Shown here: one piece after another, positions 46,277 through 58,885 of the stretch
How the letters are laid out: each line of letters starts with the position of its first letter
How positions within the stretch are numbered: position 1 is the stretch's first letter
Assembly: GCA_018389105.1 (NCBI GenBank)
Contig: JACATO010000624.1
Coordinates: 806,001 to 870,000 of the forward strand
DNA length: 64,000 nucleotides
Reading direction: 5' to 3'
Source: Nautilus pompilius
Lineage: Eukaryota > Mollusca > Cephalopoda > Nautilida > Nautilidae
Position numbers and translations under genes: made by a program
Notes under the pieces: model-generated
What the model was told of the DNA's origin: nothing
Seen by the model: the letters and a program-made list of their open reading frames with translations, nothing else
Database searches by the model: none

Positions 46277-49030
46277 ATAAGCAGTAAAACGACAAAATAA
46301 TGTTTCTTCCGAACACAATTGTTACATTAATTTCGTTGAAATTCTATCACTATAAAATGCTCGTCGTTAAAATTGTTGCTTTCACTTTTTCATATTATTT
46401 CTTTCTTTTTTTCCATATAATTTAATTTTCAGTTTTTACTTTAAAGCCGCACGTTCTGGTAAATATACGAAAGCTTATATTTTAAAGATAATTAAAAAGT
46501 TTTCGTTTAGAGTTATTTCCCAATAAAATATAATTTCAGTTTTCAATCACAATTTATTTAAAAATTCAGAATGAGCAATAATAAATAGCGTAATTAAAAA
46601 CGATTTAGATACAGATGAGTTATTATATATACAACCAAACTGATTTTTAAAAAGGGTTTTTCACTTAAAAATATTATACAAGCATTAACCAAGGAAATAC
46701 AAACAGGCACGCAGTTGTTTATGTTTATGCCAAAATAAAGAAACTACACAATAATGCAATATTATTTTTGGTAAATACATTTACAGGTTTTATCATTTGA
46801 AGCCAATTGCTCTGCAACCAGCTTTCCTCAACAATGCTTTACTGACAGCTTTAAAATAACATTATTTTTGACATAAATGATGACTACAAATTAAATTTCA
46901 GCTCAAATTATGCTGAATTAAACGTACTATTTTATATGAAGTGGATTACAGTGAGAGTCAAATGAATTTGAAAAAAGTAGACATACCTGCTTTCGAAATA
47001 CGATATTATTAATCCCACAGAATATTATAGGCATACGGTTTCTTTTAGCTTCATTAGTATAAATATTATTTCATCTTTAATGCAAGATATCAACTTGTGT
47101 ATTTAGGCGGTCAGCATTTCGCCGATTTCGATAAAAGCCGTGCAGAATGTCAATTCACTTAGCGTTATATTGTAAAAATGTTTTCTTAAAATTGCTAACG
47201 GTTAGAAGAGCATCTTTAATAATATGCAGCCTCGCTTTACAAATGAGAAAAATTACACAAAACAAGCAAGTTTTATCTAAGGGAAAGAAAAATATTTTGG
47301 CATATACATATCCATCCCTGTTTATATCAATAATTGTTACACTGTTTATACCCAAATCAGAAAAAAATCTTTAAATATTACCAATATATCTTACTGAAGT
47401 AGTCAGTAAAGTTTATAAAAGCTTGTGTGAAAATTACTTTAACAAGAATATAAAATGTCTTAAAATTTCTATAGCCTTGATTCCTAGTCTATCTTGATGA
47501 AACATTGGAAATTTTCAGTAGGTGTAACTTGATAATTCAAATGCTGCAATGCAATCTACATACCAGTTATATCATTAATTTAGCAGCAAATATACAACAT
47601 AAAGAGGAAGTTCATATTGCAACAAACATTTTTAATAAGGGGCGTTTGAGTGGTAAGTAGCGTGCTGAGAGACTAATAGCGCGTATACCGGATAACTTCA
47701 CAATACACTCATTACTGACCTTCAAGGATTCTCTGTCTGTCATTTTTGACAAACTGCACTTTATATTGGATTAAATTTTTCATCGGCGCAGGGAGTAGCA
47801 GTCGTTGTCGAAACTCCACAAATGTTCAATTGGCGCAAGACAGGAGACAGGGAGCGACCATGGGAGGGCGAGAAAAGTTAGTTGCTGAAAATAGTATTAA
47901 CAGTCTCTGGCAGCACAAGGACTGCACTATCTAGTTGAAAGTGTTAAGTTTTCGGTGCCGTCCAAAATAAAAGGGGGGACAACAGCGTCTGCCAAAGTCG
48001 TCTTACGCTTGATTGTTTGCACAATTTCTAAAAAAAACTTTTTTTAAATATCCTGCAGTGAAAACTAATGCTGCTCATGTCATGACGCTTCTCTCTCCCT
48101 ACCTTACAGACACGAAATGCACCAGCGTTCCACAGGTAAAATCTCGATTTATACGAGAAATTAACGTTTAGTCCGTGTTTCCTGGTCAAATGTAGTTCCT
48201 GACCATTGAAGTCACAGATGACGTGTAACAATATGTGAACGACTAGCTGAAGGTCAGACTGCAATCTGATGACCGTAACTCTTGACAATTACTCGCCGAC
48301 GTTTTACCATTCGAGTTGGTCGTACGAAGCTGCCCCGGTCTTGTATGATGTTTAGTGGTACTGCATGATCCTATCATTACTTTAACTTCATTCTAATTCT
48401 GTCTGGACAATCAGATTGCTGTGAAAGAGAACTCACTGTCACAGCAGCTCAGAATATGTCGAATGCTCTCTTTCGGCTGCTCTACTGTGCATCTTGGCAC
48501 CGTTAAGTCGCGATCAGAAGCGCTTCGTTCTTACTGCATGTATAACATTCATTTTAAAAAACATTATTACTTTTTTGGTAAAGTACACTAATGTACCACG
48601 GTTATTAATTTTCTTCGGTAAGTTTAAATCACGGTCAGGCTAGTGTAATTAGCTCAAAGCTCGAATAATTAAGCTGTAGAGCTTTTCTCGTTATGACCTG
48701 GCGCAACACTTGCCTCATTGAGCAGTGTATACCCTGGATGGAAGCTTAATTATAATTAATGAAAAAAACTAAATATTTCTCAACAAACTAACCCAGAAAA
48801 GTATCTAAGCGCCTATAAGTTAAGGCTGCGCAAAAATTTCAAAAAATAATAAGTCCCTCCCGTAGTATCCACTCATAAAAAAATTTTCAGAAATGTCTTA
48901 GAGCGCGTAATTATAAAAAAAAATTGCCTTTTCGTTTCTTGAGGAGATTAAATGATCCCCGTTTTTTTTTTTTTTGTTGCAAGTTTTCGATCATTATTTG
49001 AATTTAAACATTCGGAACAGAATCTACCAG
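46277..49030. other. spacer
   Basis: No gene is recognised. The part from 47640 to 48540 is less AT-rich, with short open stretches but no motifs. A homeodomain-site-rich segment (48650-48765) is listed separately. Confidence 0.4.
48650..48765. promoter_or_regulatory. possible enhancer-like cluster of TAAT core sites
   Basis: GTGTAATTAGC, CGAATAATTAAGC and a perfect 14-bp palindrome TTAATTATAATTAA (48746-48759) fall within 115 bp of mixed-composition sequence. TAATTA is the core homeodomain site. In AT-rich DNA such cores are common, so function is speculative. Confidence 0.15.
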
Positions 49031-49123
49031 TATCTCAAGATACTTTGGACAACTACCGCTGGGATTTAAACCAGGAATCTCCTGCTGATAATTAGCGTCA
49101 GCTGTCCACAGTATCTTGAGATA
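49031..49123. repeat. 21-bp inverted repeat hairpin with tRNA-like loop
   Basis: The left arm 49031-49051 (begins TATCTCAAGATACT, ends TGGACA) and the right arm 49103-49123 are reverse complements at 20 of 21 positions. They are separated by a 51-nt loop. On the minus strand the loop contains CCTGGTTTAAATCCCAG, close to a pol III B box and T-arm (GGTTCAAATCC). The loop edges AGTTGTCC and GGACAGCT could form an acceptor-like stem. The unit is about 93 bp. It could be a fold-back MITE, a tRNA-derived hairpin element or a structured RNA gene. No second copy is seen in the window. Confidence 0.7.
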
Positions 49124-50615
49124 GTGAAAACACTATACAACATATCATTCTACTTGTGACAAAAAAGTACTTACTCAGTTCTGTAGCAAAACACCGAGAA
49201 TCACTCAAATTCAACAAATTCAGATCAAATCGCGGTTTGGATAAAGAAAACAAACATTTTTTGGAAAATAACAGAAATCATTATCATTTATCACAGACTC
49301 CCAACTGACGACTAAGAAACTCGCTATTTCAAAAGCTAATTTTCTATGTAGATGTTTGTAGGTTTGACAAACAAAGGGGCTAATTTACTTTTAAATGGAT
49401 TAATTGTCGCACGTTTGTTAATCTGCTGTCTTTGCTAAAATATTTATAGAGCTTGTCAAATGTTGTTTCTTTGAAAGAAAAAAACAACAAAAGATAATGA
49501 CCAGCTAAGAGAGCTATTAAATAAATGATTAAAACATAATTATAGAAGAAAATCAGTCACTAGAACAGAATGGATGCAAGGTGATCTTTGTGATTTAGGG
49601 AAATGCCATAATTCACGGATTCACTGTAAACATTTGCAAGTGGAACTAACAAAGCATTCCGAGGTCAGAGTTATGAATGTGATGATGTTAGTGAAATAAA
49701 ATGCGAAAGCACCATTACCCTCGACATTACAAAATCTTACATTGAATTACGGTTATATGCATGAAAACGGATATTGTAGGAGGAAATCATCCTAAATTTT
49801 AAACGGAGCAACGTTGACACGACTGGGATTTCTACAGCGTTCAGAAAAAATATGCAGTTCTCGCTCGTTGAAATATTTTTGATGAATTAACTTTTGTTGT
49901 AACAAACGATTATTTCTCATACTTTTTTTGCTTGCTGAATCCATACCATTGCTGGCTTACGGTTATCAGATCTGACAAATACAGCTTACTGGAATGGTGC
50001 TAATTGTCGGCTGATCGATTAGTGATTTTGATTGGTTTTCAGCGCAACTACAGTCAGACGTTCATAGTCGATAGGGTTGTGCCGAGTTCAGCAGTTTCCA
50101 CGATGAAGTGCAGAGGAAAATGTTTTCCAGGACTGTGGCTTGAATGAGTGTTGCAAATGATAGAGTAGACAGCTTTTCAAAGAGATTGTCGACAATTACA
50201 GGATATTATCGGTGGTATATATAACCTAATGAACAAACACGCACACATATATTTATAGATGTATAATGTCAGTGCTGGTCAAGCGAATTTAATGCAATAA
50301 GTCGGGCAGATTCACGTATTTTTTTTCTCACATGATGCGAGTGGATAGACTAGTCTAATTTGACCAGGCAAATGAGAAATTTTGTTTAGAATTAAATTTC
50401 TTTTATAACCATTTCAGGCATGCGAAGTATTGTTGATGCAGATCGGTGTGATGTCAGAAACAAAATAGAGAATAAATGACACTCTCTCAGGATGGGTCAG
50501 GTAAAATTCTTATTTTTTCCTCTCATGTCCATTGAGTATAATCGGATTCGTGTGTAACGAACGGGTTAAAATATGTTGCTGTTTCAAGTGGCCACACAAT
50601 TTTATTAATGATTTT

Positions 50616-50618
<3 letters not shown>
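49124..50618. other. spacer
   Basis: No gene is recognised. The part from 49930 to 50110 is less AT-rich but has no long open frame. Confidence 0.4.

Positions 50619-50711
<93 letters not shown>
50619..50711. repeat. (GA)n microsatellite
   Basis: This is the longest microsatellite in the window: about 46 uninterrupted GA units, giving a false Arg/Glu-repeat frame. The length and purity point to a recent expansion. Confidence 0.98.
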
Positions 50712-50712
<1 letters not shown>

Positions 50713-53700
50713 CCGTGATTTAATACAGTTCATTATTTTATGCAATATTTGCATAAATTAGCGAATGTTTCGTTTTTATTGTTAACATGGAAATGGTCGG
50801 CCATTAAGTAAGCAAGTTACTATTATTCGAAATATATTAGTAAATATTAAATATATATGAAACAAAAGTAGCACATCACCTTAAGCATTAAAAATTACCT
50901 TTTTTAATTAAAAGATAAACAACATATAACGAATAGCCCATAATACCTTGTTAACTTGAAGTTCTTATTACTTGCTTTTGTTATATTTAGCATTTAGCAT
51001 TACAAAATAGTTGAAAACAAAAAAGTAATTATATGACGACATTTGATTTTTCTTTCTTATGTATTACGATTTTTGCCTTCGCACTGACTATACGAAAGAA
51101 AACATCTTGTGCCTTGCTGTCTACCGTTCTCTAATAAAAGCTGCGACGAAATAAATCAATCAGATGGCTGACATAGCTTCGTTATATTACACACGTGCCT
51201 ATAAACCACATTAAAATTTTTTAGTTTCGTCTAAAGCAAGATTTATAACTAAGCGTTAAATGGTATCTTTTTACCCTCCATGCCAAAAGCAGAAATCCGT
51301 AATTTAATAGAGTTATTAATACAGCTGAACAGCTTTATATTTATCATTTTTAATTTAAAAATTTTCTCAGAAATTGAATTTAAACATTCCTACAATTTAC
51401 CGAAATATCGATTAAATATGAATGTATCAAATTGAATTATTTAGAATTATCGAACAACCGCAAGACCAATTATACCAACTCGCCTCCAAGAAAGAATTTT
51501 TATAAATTATTAAGAATTAACAACTCTGCAACAGATTTCCTAGGGGATTGTTCAGTATTTCTAGCACGTTAATAAATCTGTTTGAGAGAATAAAATGTTA
51601 CTTTGTAACAGAGTAGAAAATGTCAGTAGTTCTATACATTTTACTTCTTTCTTGACATTTGTGATTTCGAAGAGATCAAAGAAAGTGCTAACTGCATATC
51701 ATGGTAAATACTAAGCGCTCACGGAAACATTTTCAAGATAAAGAAAAAAATTATTTTGTCGTTGATAGCAAGAAAGAGGGTTATAAATTTCTGTTTGGAT
51801 GGTTCGGAGACACATGTTTGGAAATGAGAGAGAGAGAGAGAGAGGAGTCTGAATGAAAATAAGATTACTAGATTTTTAGCTGTCTGTTCTTAATTTTTAA
51901 CTTTCAAATCAGGTTAAATAATTCAACTTCCTCTTTCAATGTCTATACCAAACAAGTAAGTGTTATATAGTGTACGCTGTGAGTAGCATACTGTACTAGC
52001 CTTTTGTAAGCGTCTTATTTTAAGATAATAGAAATTGCGTGTTGTCGTTGATATATTAACGAAATAAAGGATTTTAAAATTCACAAAGAATTGCGATATT
52101 TTTTGAACAATTTTAAAGTGATGTTTGTGTTTTATGTGTATGAAGACAAATTAAAACAATGTACTGTGTCCATGAAGCAAATACACTATCAGCTGAATAC
52201 TCTTGCTGTGTAAGGTTCTCATGTCAACATGTTAAATTTGTTAGTATGTAATCTCACGTTACGGTATCACTGGACCGATTCTCCGTCGTTTTGGAAAAGT
52301 AGTGGCCACGTGTATGTAGATAAAGTGTACGAAACGTAATTAATATTGCCTCAGTCAATAATGATCAATAAGACTTACTTTCACTGTTAAGGGTGGTTGA
52401 TTAGTGGGATTGGAGAATAAAGATAAATTTTCCATCTTATTTATTAGCTATCGAAGCCTTTTGCTTTTGTTTATGGTTATTATACTTGAGTAATTTTAGT
52501 ATTCGGCTTTTAGCTTGGTCCTTATGCAGGACGTTTGTAAGTCATTTCGTCGGAATCTCAGTTTAAATTATTCAATTTTTCTGTTTCTTTCTTAATTTTT
52601 GTAAAAGAACGACCTCAACAACAGCTTTCGAAGGGTGAAAATCATGCTTACTTTTTTAATGACTGTCACGAAGAACCGACAGAACATTTATATCAGGGAA
52701 AATAGGAAGTATAAATTACAACACAATGGCTATCATGTAAGCACTACGTAAACGGTCGATTTTGTTCCTTCAGTCATTAAATATGTACTGCTCAGCGAAT
52801 TAAATGCCAACAGCTTAAACCTCTCTTCTCGAAGAAAACTGAGAGTCAAATAAATTGGTAAGATTTAGATGCAAACGATAAGAACAACGAACTCCAAGAC
52901 TTCTTTTACTTAGCATAATCAATGAACAAACCTGGCAGCCATTGCACGTATTCTATCGGCGATAATACCTTTAAATCAGCTGTTACCTAAAAATTGGACG
53001 TAAAATTCTGCTCGTAGTATTGGCTTGTCTTTTTGTGTTATATGTATCTTTTATCAATGTATTTTTCCCTCACTACATTAAAAACTCGACAGGATATGAA
53101 AGTTAACAAAACTAGCCAATTACTGAGACACTAGGTGGTCCAGCTTTATCATTCAGTAACGATTCAAAAAGAAAATTCTTTTCGGCATCACGAGAAGCTT
53201 CAGCAGAACGAGGCCGGTAAATTCTGGTTTTAGAAATTTCTTTAAGTGCAAGGAGATTCCAGACGAAGAAAATGCGCTGTAATGGTGCAAGAAGAATTAG
53301 ATTTTCTCCGCACTAACGCTGGCCATTTTACTCGGACAGTCAAAAGCCAACCATACATTTGACCACCAGCATGGTCTCTGTGCCTGCGTGCATAACTTCC
53401 GTTTCTCCGTTTCCGGTCTGAAAAGGCATTTTCTTTATTTCTAGACTGCAGAATCGTATTGCAGACTCAATACCAGAATTTAACTGCTCAGAAAAAAATA
53501 TTATTGAAAACAAAGGAAACCTATATGTAAATGATCAAAAGCCGATAACGCAAACGGAGTACTATTCACTCGTAGTACCAAATGTTGTAGGGTCTTGCTT
53601 TTTTTGAAAATACAATTTTAACAAGAAAAGAACAAAAAATATTCAGGTTTAAGTTAGTAATTTCAGTTTTGCTCTTTTACTGCTTTTTATTTTCATTCTA

Positions 53701-56700
53701 ATGTGGATAAAATCGCTAAAAATAGCAACTAGTTAGGTTCACTAGAACATGCGGTAAACCGATACTCTCGATCGAATAATTTCGTGACGACATTAACTCT
53801 TTCCGAGCTCAACTTATGCGCTACAAGCCAATTCGACTACGTACATAGCTAAGCTCACAAATGTCTTAGTAAGAGAACAAGAAGGTAAACAGGTAATCTG
53901 GTCAACAAAGTAGAGCTTTCATTTTGGGCGAGAATAGATTAACAAACATTAGGCTTTAAATCTAAGTTATTTTCTGGTGAGATATAGTTTTCTTGCCTGT
54001 CTTTCACGTGAGTTAAATTGTGAAAACAAGTCCAGGTTTCGCAAGAGAAGCGATTTAATCGTCAAATCTACAATTTTGTAGACACCGAGATTGACCCCAG
54101 GCGTCTACTATACTTGCCTGAGTTAATTTGTTCCACAAAGTACCTTTTCCAAGACAATTCCTGCTGTTTTTAATTTTGTGTCGTCTACAAGGCATAGAAC
54201 GAAACAAATTAATTGCCGTAGAAGGCACAATTCAGCAATGGAGAAAGGGAATCTGTAACATTCCCGATAGCGCCTAGGTAATCTGGAAGATGGACACGAT
54301 CTGGTTGGCTCAACTGTTTGATGCGGAAGCATAACGTTAGTCATCACGCCGTTAAAGGACGAAAACAAGTAAAAAAAAGACAAACTAAATAAGATTGTAT
54401 CAATAAGACAGGTTGTCAGAAATGCTGGTAAAGTATTCAGAGAGTACAATGTATTTTATCCACGAATCATTTGTAGCCAAGATAATCTAAATATATACGT
54501 GATGGGCAGAGAATGCAGTCAAATATTATCCGGTAATTACGCAACTTTATCCATTAATATAATTAATGACACAGGAAAGATTCAAAGTGTATGAAGAAAA
54601 ACTTGGGTTATTTGTTAAGCGGTAAGTTGTCACAGTTTCAGGAATCCCTAATTAAAGGTAACGATAAACTATAATCAACGTCATCGACTTTGACCTTTGA
54701 TCATATGATGTCGTTTATTTCTAATCAATATATTTAATTATGAATTACTGGTTTTTCTGTAATTAGCCCTAATCTCTCCTACTGTTACCAATTTTTAATT
54801 TTAAGCTACTAGACTTCTTTTACACTTAAAAAATAAAATGATGTAAATAAAAAACAATAAGCATTGTTGAGTAAAAAATTCGAATAATAATTAAAATATT
54901 TTGAAATAAATATCTATTTCCTGCGAATATTAGCATTTATATAGCATCTCATTCTCTGACCGTTTGATTTAGGCAAAAAACAAATCGTTAGTACTAAACT
55001 TTCGAATTATTTCAGAGTATCAATTAAAAAGACCTTTGGTAGGAATTTTTATGACAAAACAGCAAATCCTGAATGTTTATCGGCAAAGCTAACCCATTTG
55101 TCTTTTTAAAAATTCTTTTGCTACTACTATTCCGGATTAGAGCGACATCCCTTGTGAAACAAAATCATTAGCAGAAAGTGAATTAAATATTTTCATTATT
55201 TTAAAATTAGTTTTTCTTTTCTCTTTTCTCCAATGCCTCGTTTCTTTTCCAAAACAACGAAAAATTCTGCTAAGGTTTTCAGAAAGAAAGCTTTTGTGTT
55301 GCTGAGAAATACTATTGCGCAATATGGTTCCATGTGTCCAAAAATGACTTGCTCCGTTAGACTGGTATTTTTAACAGATTTGTCGGTTTCATAATATCAT
55401 TTTCTGGTTGAAAGCGATGATCAAAATCTTCTATTCACCGACTCAGTAAAGGCAAGTAAATCCAATCTATACTAGAAATTTAATATTAAGGATATTTACT
55501 GATTGAAATGGATTTTGCATAATAACATTGACACACTGTTCCCCTGCGTTTTGTTTAGTCTAAGAGCACGACGAGATCTATTCCTGCATACTGTATATAT
55601 TAAGGAAGATAATATTTCAAGTTTACATTTATAACAATGATGTAATTTAATAGGCAAAATTTGAATCGTTTCTTCCTCTAAATGATTTTGAAACTTCCAA
55701 TGACCTGAGTGTTAAAGTGATTCTTCTGTAACACCCATTGAAAAATAGTTAATAATAAATACCAAAATGTATAAGTTTTGCGCTATTAGATTTTGACAAG
55801 GGGAAAGGTTCTGTTGACCACACAGAACGCCAAAAGTCACCTTCGTTAATACAACACTCATTTAATATCTCCCAGAACATCGTTAAATTTCCAAACGGTT
55901 CTACATCGTCAAAGTCGCACTCGATAAATCTGGCGAGACAATGTATGCTACTGTGTGCATTAAAATGTATGCGGGTAAAATCACGATGAAGAGAAATCAA
56001 CAACAACAAAACAGAGTAGTGTTATTTACTATATTTGCATTTATTATGAAGCTATCCCGTCAGTGAAGAAAATCGAATCCAACTAAAATACTGAATAAAT
56101 ACCTCTATTTATTCGAAGGATTCCTATTTACTTGGCAGAAAAATGCGCAGGCTGTTTTTGACATACCTTTTTTATAATTAGCGTCGTGTTTCGCTTCGGT
56201 ATATACTTCTCTTAAAGATTCTATTACTTTTCCACAGCAGGTAGGTTACACACTCTGGTTTCTGTGCTTTTGATTTTCAAAAAAAGAAGAAAAATCACTT
56301 TAAAGATAAAATATTTCAGTAGAAGCAATTATTTTCGTTTCTTCGTAAACAAGATTTTCATATTTTTAGGCCAGTAGCATCCGACCACTTATTTATTAAA
56401 TCACTCAGGTGGGAGAGGTCTGATCACTCGACACTTCACGGGATTGTGCTGTTTTCCAGGGTGAGAGAAGATTTCACAGATCAAAGGTAAATATGCATAT
56501 CTTTCCTAAAAAAAACGAATTAACTAACCTTTAAAGTATTAAGTTTCTTTTGAAGATATAGCCAATAATTTTGTTGTGCTATGTGGCCAGAACGTTTTAC
56601 CACAAACACTAGCTCAGGAAATATAAAGATACACGAACTTTTCTCGTATATCACAATCACTCGTGAAGATTCTAGATAATTCATTGTTGTGTAAAGGTAG

Positions 56701-57000
56701 AGTGTTTGTCAAAATTATTTGATCACCTCGAAATACATCAAGATCGTATTAAAAACGATAGTACGTATTATATCAGTAGCTGTAACGTTTGGAACTATGA
56801 AACTGAAATTACTCTGACTGGGTCAAAATTGAAATTACAAAGAAATGACAAGTCGCTTTTTAAAATTGTTTCAAAATATGATAATAGTTATGGGAAGAAT
56901 ATAAATCCAGAAAAAGTATAGACTAGCACCATTATGGTGAGTCAGAAATCCTTATTCTACGTTCCCAAGTTTTAATCAAATGGAAAGAGAAAATTAGTAT
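50712..57000. other. AT-rich spacer
   Basis: No gene is recognised. A small GA run lies at 51826-51845. The minus-strand open stretches at 54123-54449 and 55749-56009 lack motifs. A nuclear-receptor/TCF-like motif pair at 54687-54702 is noted in the findings. Confidence 0.4.
51826..51845. repeat. (GA)n microsatellite, short
   Basis: About ten GA units are followed by a GG interruption. Confidence 0.85.
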
Positions 57001-57159
57001 GGATGAGGTCCAAAAAAACGCTATCACTGCCCATGAAGATCACTACATTAAAGTTTCCAGTCTGCGTAATTCTCTCCAGACATCACGAGATCTCATATTT
57101 CAGCTGAATGAGTCCAAATAATCTTTCAAAAGATTTAGCGATCGTCGGTAACAGAGACA

Positions 57160-57745
57160 CGGACTTACATGGTGGAGATACTGCTGGAAAACTCTTCTAA
57201 AAGCAAAGCATGTGCGGCAAAAATAAAATGTTCCAGGAAGTACGAGCACCGGGCTACCAAGCAGTCGAAAACTGTTTTCTACACTGAAGAGACCAGGTTT
57301 GAACAATTTGGTAACAACAAGCAGATTTTCGTGCGAAGGATACGTATTCTGTCCCCTACTGTCAAAAATGTAACCAAAAGATAAATATCTGGAGCCGTAT
57401 TCTTATGTTAAGGCCTAAAACCTAAAAAAAAAAAAAGATCGACGGAATAACGGACAAATAAAATCAATCTATTATGGTATTCTTGTTCACCTCAGTGGAC
57501 TTTGATTGATTGAATGAGGCGCTATGCATCGAGATGACAAAGACCAAGACATTCTTCATAAATGCACAAGGGTGTTTAATAAAAATGGCGGCAGAAATTG
57601 ATGGAATTGCCTGTCATGAACTCTTATCTAAATTTTTCTGAATATATAAAGCATCTCATCGAAGTGAAAGAAAATGTTTCTGTCTCTAATAGAGTAACAT
57701 TATAGGCGTCGCTGCAGGAAAGATGGAAAATGTTTGACTCGAACT
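57160..57745 (+). pseudogene. Tc1/mariner transposase relic
   Basis: The fragment reads through the central and C-terminal DDE domain with frame changes. At 57230-57330 KTVFYTEETRFEQFGNNKQI is followed by FVRRIR and PTVKN. This corresponds to VIFSDESRFELFGTNKQTFVRR and PTVKHGGG, with the catalytic Asp replaced by Glu. Near 57560 HKCTRVFNKNGGRN corresponds to KLCKNYLNK. At 57655-57740 HLIEVKENVSVSN and SLQERWKMF match the WDEVKEKV and LQE-WKKI tail. An A run (57425-57436) and several stops interrupt it. An N-terminal region may lie upstream (56706-56921, with LKLQRNDKSLFKIVSK), but that is uncertain. Confidence 0.65.
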
Positions 57746-58685
57746 ATATAATACGAGGTATTGACGCAACTGAAGACTGCTGCATTGCAGTAGTTTACAT
57801 TGGCACTTCTACACATTTATTTTTCAAGATGATGAATCGATATTTTGTAATCAGTGAAACTTATTTTATACCTGTAGACATATTTGGCATTTAAGAGGAT
57901 AACAAACTTAGTTACCTTTCACTTCACTATTCAGCCAGACACTAGATTTTTTTACACCAGTCAAATACTTTTGACAAACACTTGTATACGCCCAATCCAC
58001 GCAATTAAACAGTAGCAAATAAAATACAAATGCAACTGAAATACAAGACGAAACCTAAGATATTTTTAACGACGGCATTTCATTTCAACTCAAATAGCGC
58101 TCTCTTACAGTGGACATAATATTTTTGTTTTCCGTACACCGATGAAGCCAAGAAGATCGACAACACTGATGACGAACTATAGTGCCGCTGCTGTCCTCTA
58201 CGCAGTTTTCCACTTCTCTGTCATGTAGGGCCCATACTTTGAAAATCAGCAAAGAACTCCCAAATGGAAATCTTTGTGTTATAAAACTGGTAGGAAACGC
58301 ATGCGGCCGGGTTAAGAAGTGGGAAAATAAATACGCAGGGGGGGTACCGCCAAACCGCGTTGCTGCCCTTCAAGAATCGTACTCGGGTCTTCGACGATCA
58401 GTTCAATAGTTTAATATATAGATATACTTATTTTCAAGATACAAAAATTGACATTTTTCCGTAATTCAAAATCAAATTTGTTCCTCCGAGGATGCACTAG
58501 CATTGTCACATTAAAAAATGTAAATGTCAAATATCAACCGTTTCCTCCTTTTTTAAAAATTATTTATTTCGAATATAAAGTGATTTCACACAAAATTGTA
58601 AAGGGCGATAATACATTGGAATAGCGCGATACAAGAAGTAATCGCTACCGATAGATGGATTATGTGAAGTTGGAGATCACAACTT
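57746..58685. other. spacer
   Basis: The part from 58100 to 58410 is less AT-rich and open on the plus strand (58182-58409). It contains an acceptor-like CTCTCTTACAG at 58112 and a donor-like GTAGGAAAC at 58290. I recognise no domain. Confidence 0.35.
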
Positions 58686-58689
58686 GCAT

Positions 58690-58885
58690 GGGGGCTGCGC
58701 GATAGTGGTTCAGTGGCAAACTACTGAACTGTTAAGGTAGAAGGCCCTTTGTTCGATTTCCTCCGGGGACCGGATAGGTTTGGCATATCTCTACAGCTCT
58801 TCTTCACCAGCCGGCCGCCGCGTGGATTTCCTCCAGTTGCCTGCCTTGTAGGCACCGGTATACTAAAGAATAAAACTACTTACAT
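58690..58885 (+). repeat. tRNA-derived SINE, copy C (best preserved)
   Basis: The head shows GATAGTGGTTCAGTGGC (A-box-like) and, about 40 nt later, TTGTTCGATTTCC (B-box-like). The body then reads GGGGACCGGATAGGTTTGGC, ATATCTC and CACCAGCCGGCCGCCGCGTG. The 3' part is CCTCCAGTTGCCTGCCTTGT, then AGGCACCGGTATACTAAAG, ending in AATAAAAC. Segments of the body and tail recur in copies A (12370) and B (25720, minus). It is about 195 bp with no poly-A tail. I do not recognise it as a named SINE. Confidence 0.7.

Noticed and set aside
50532..50723. Open frame with a long Arg/Glu repeat (also 36209-36412 minus, and the Ser/Leu repeat 33104-33340 minus)
   Set aside because: These are translations of GA/TC microsatellites. 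No flanking coding signal supports them.
58690..58760. A functional tRNA gene
   Set aside because: A-box-like and B-box-like motifs are present but no full cloverleaf forms, and the sequence continues into a repeated SINE body.
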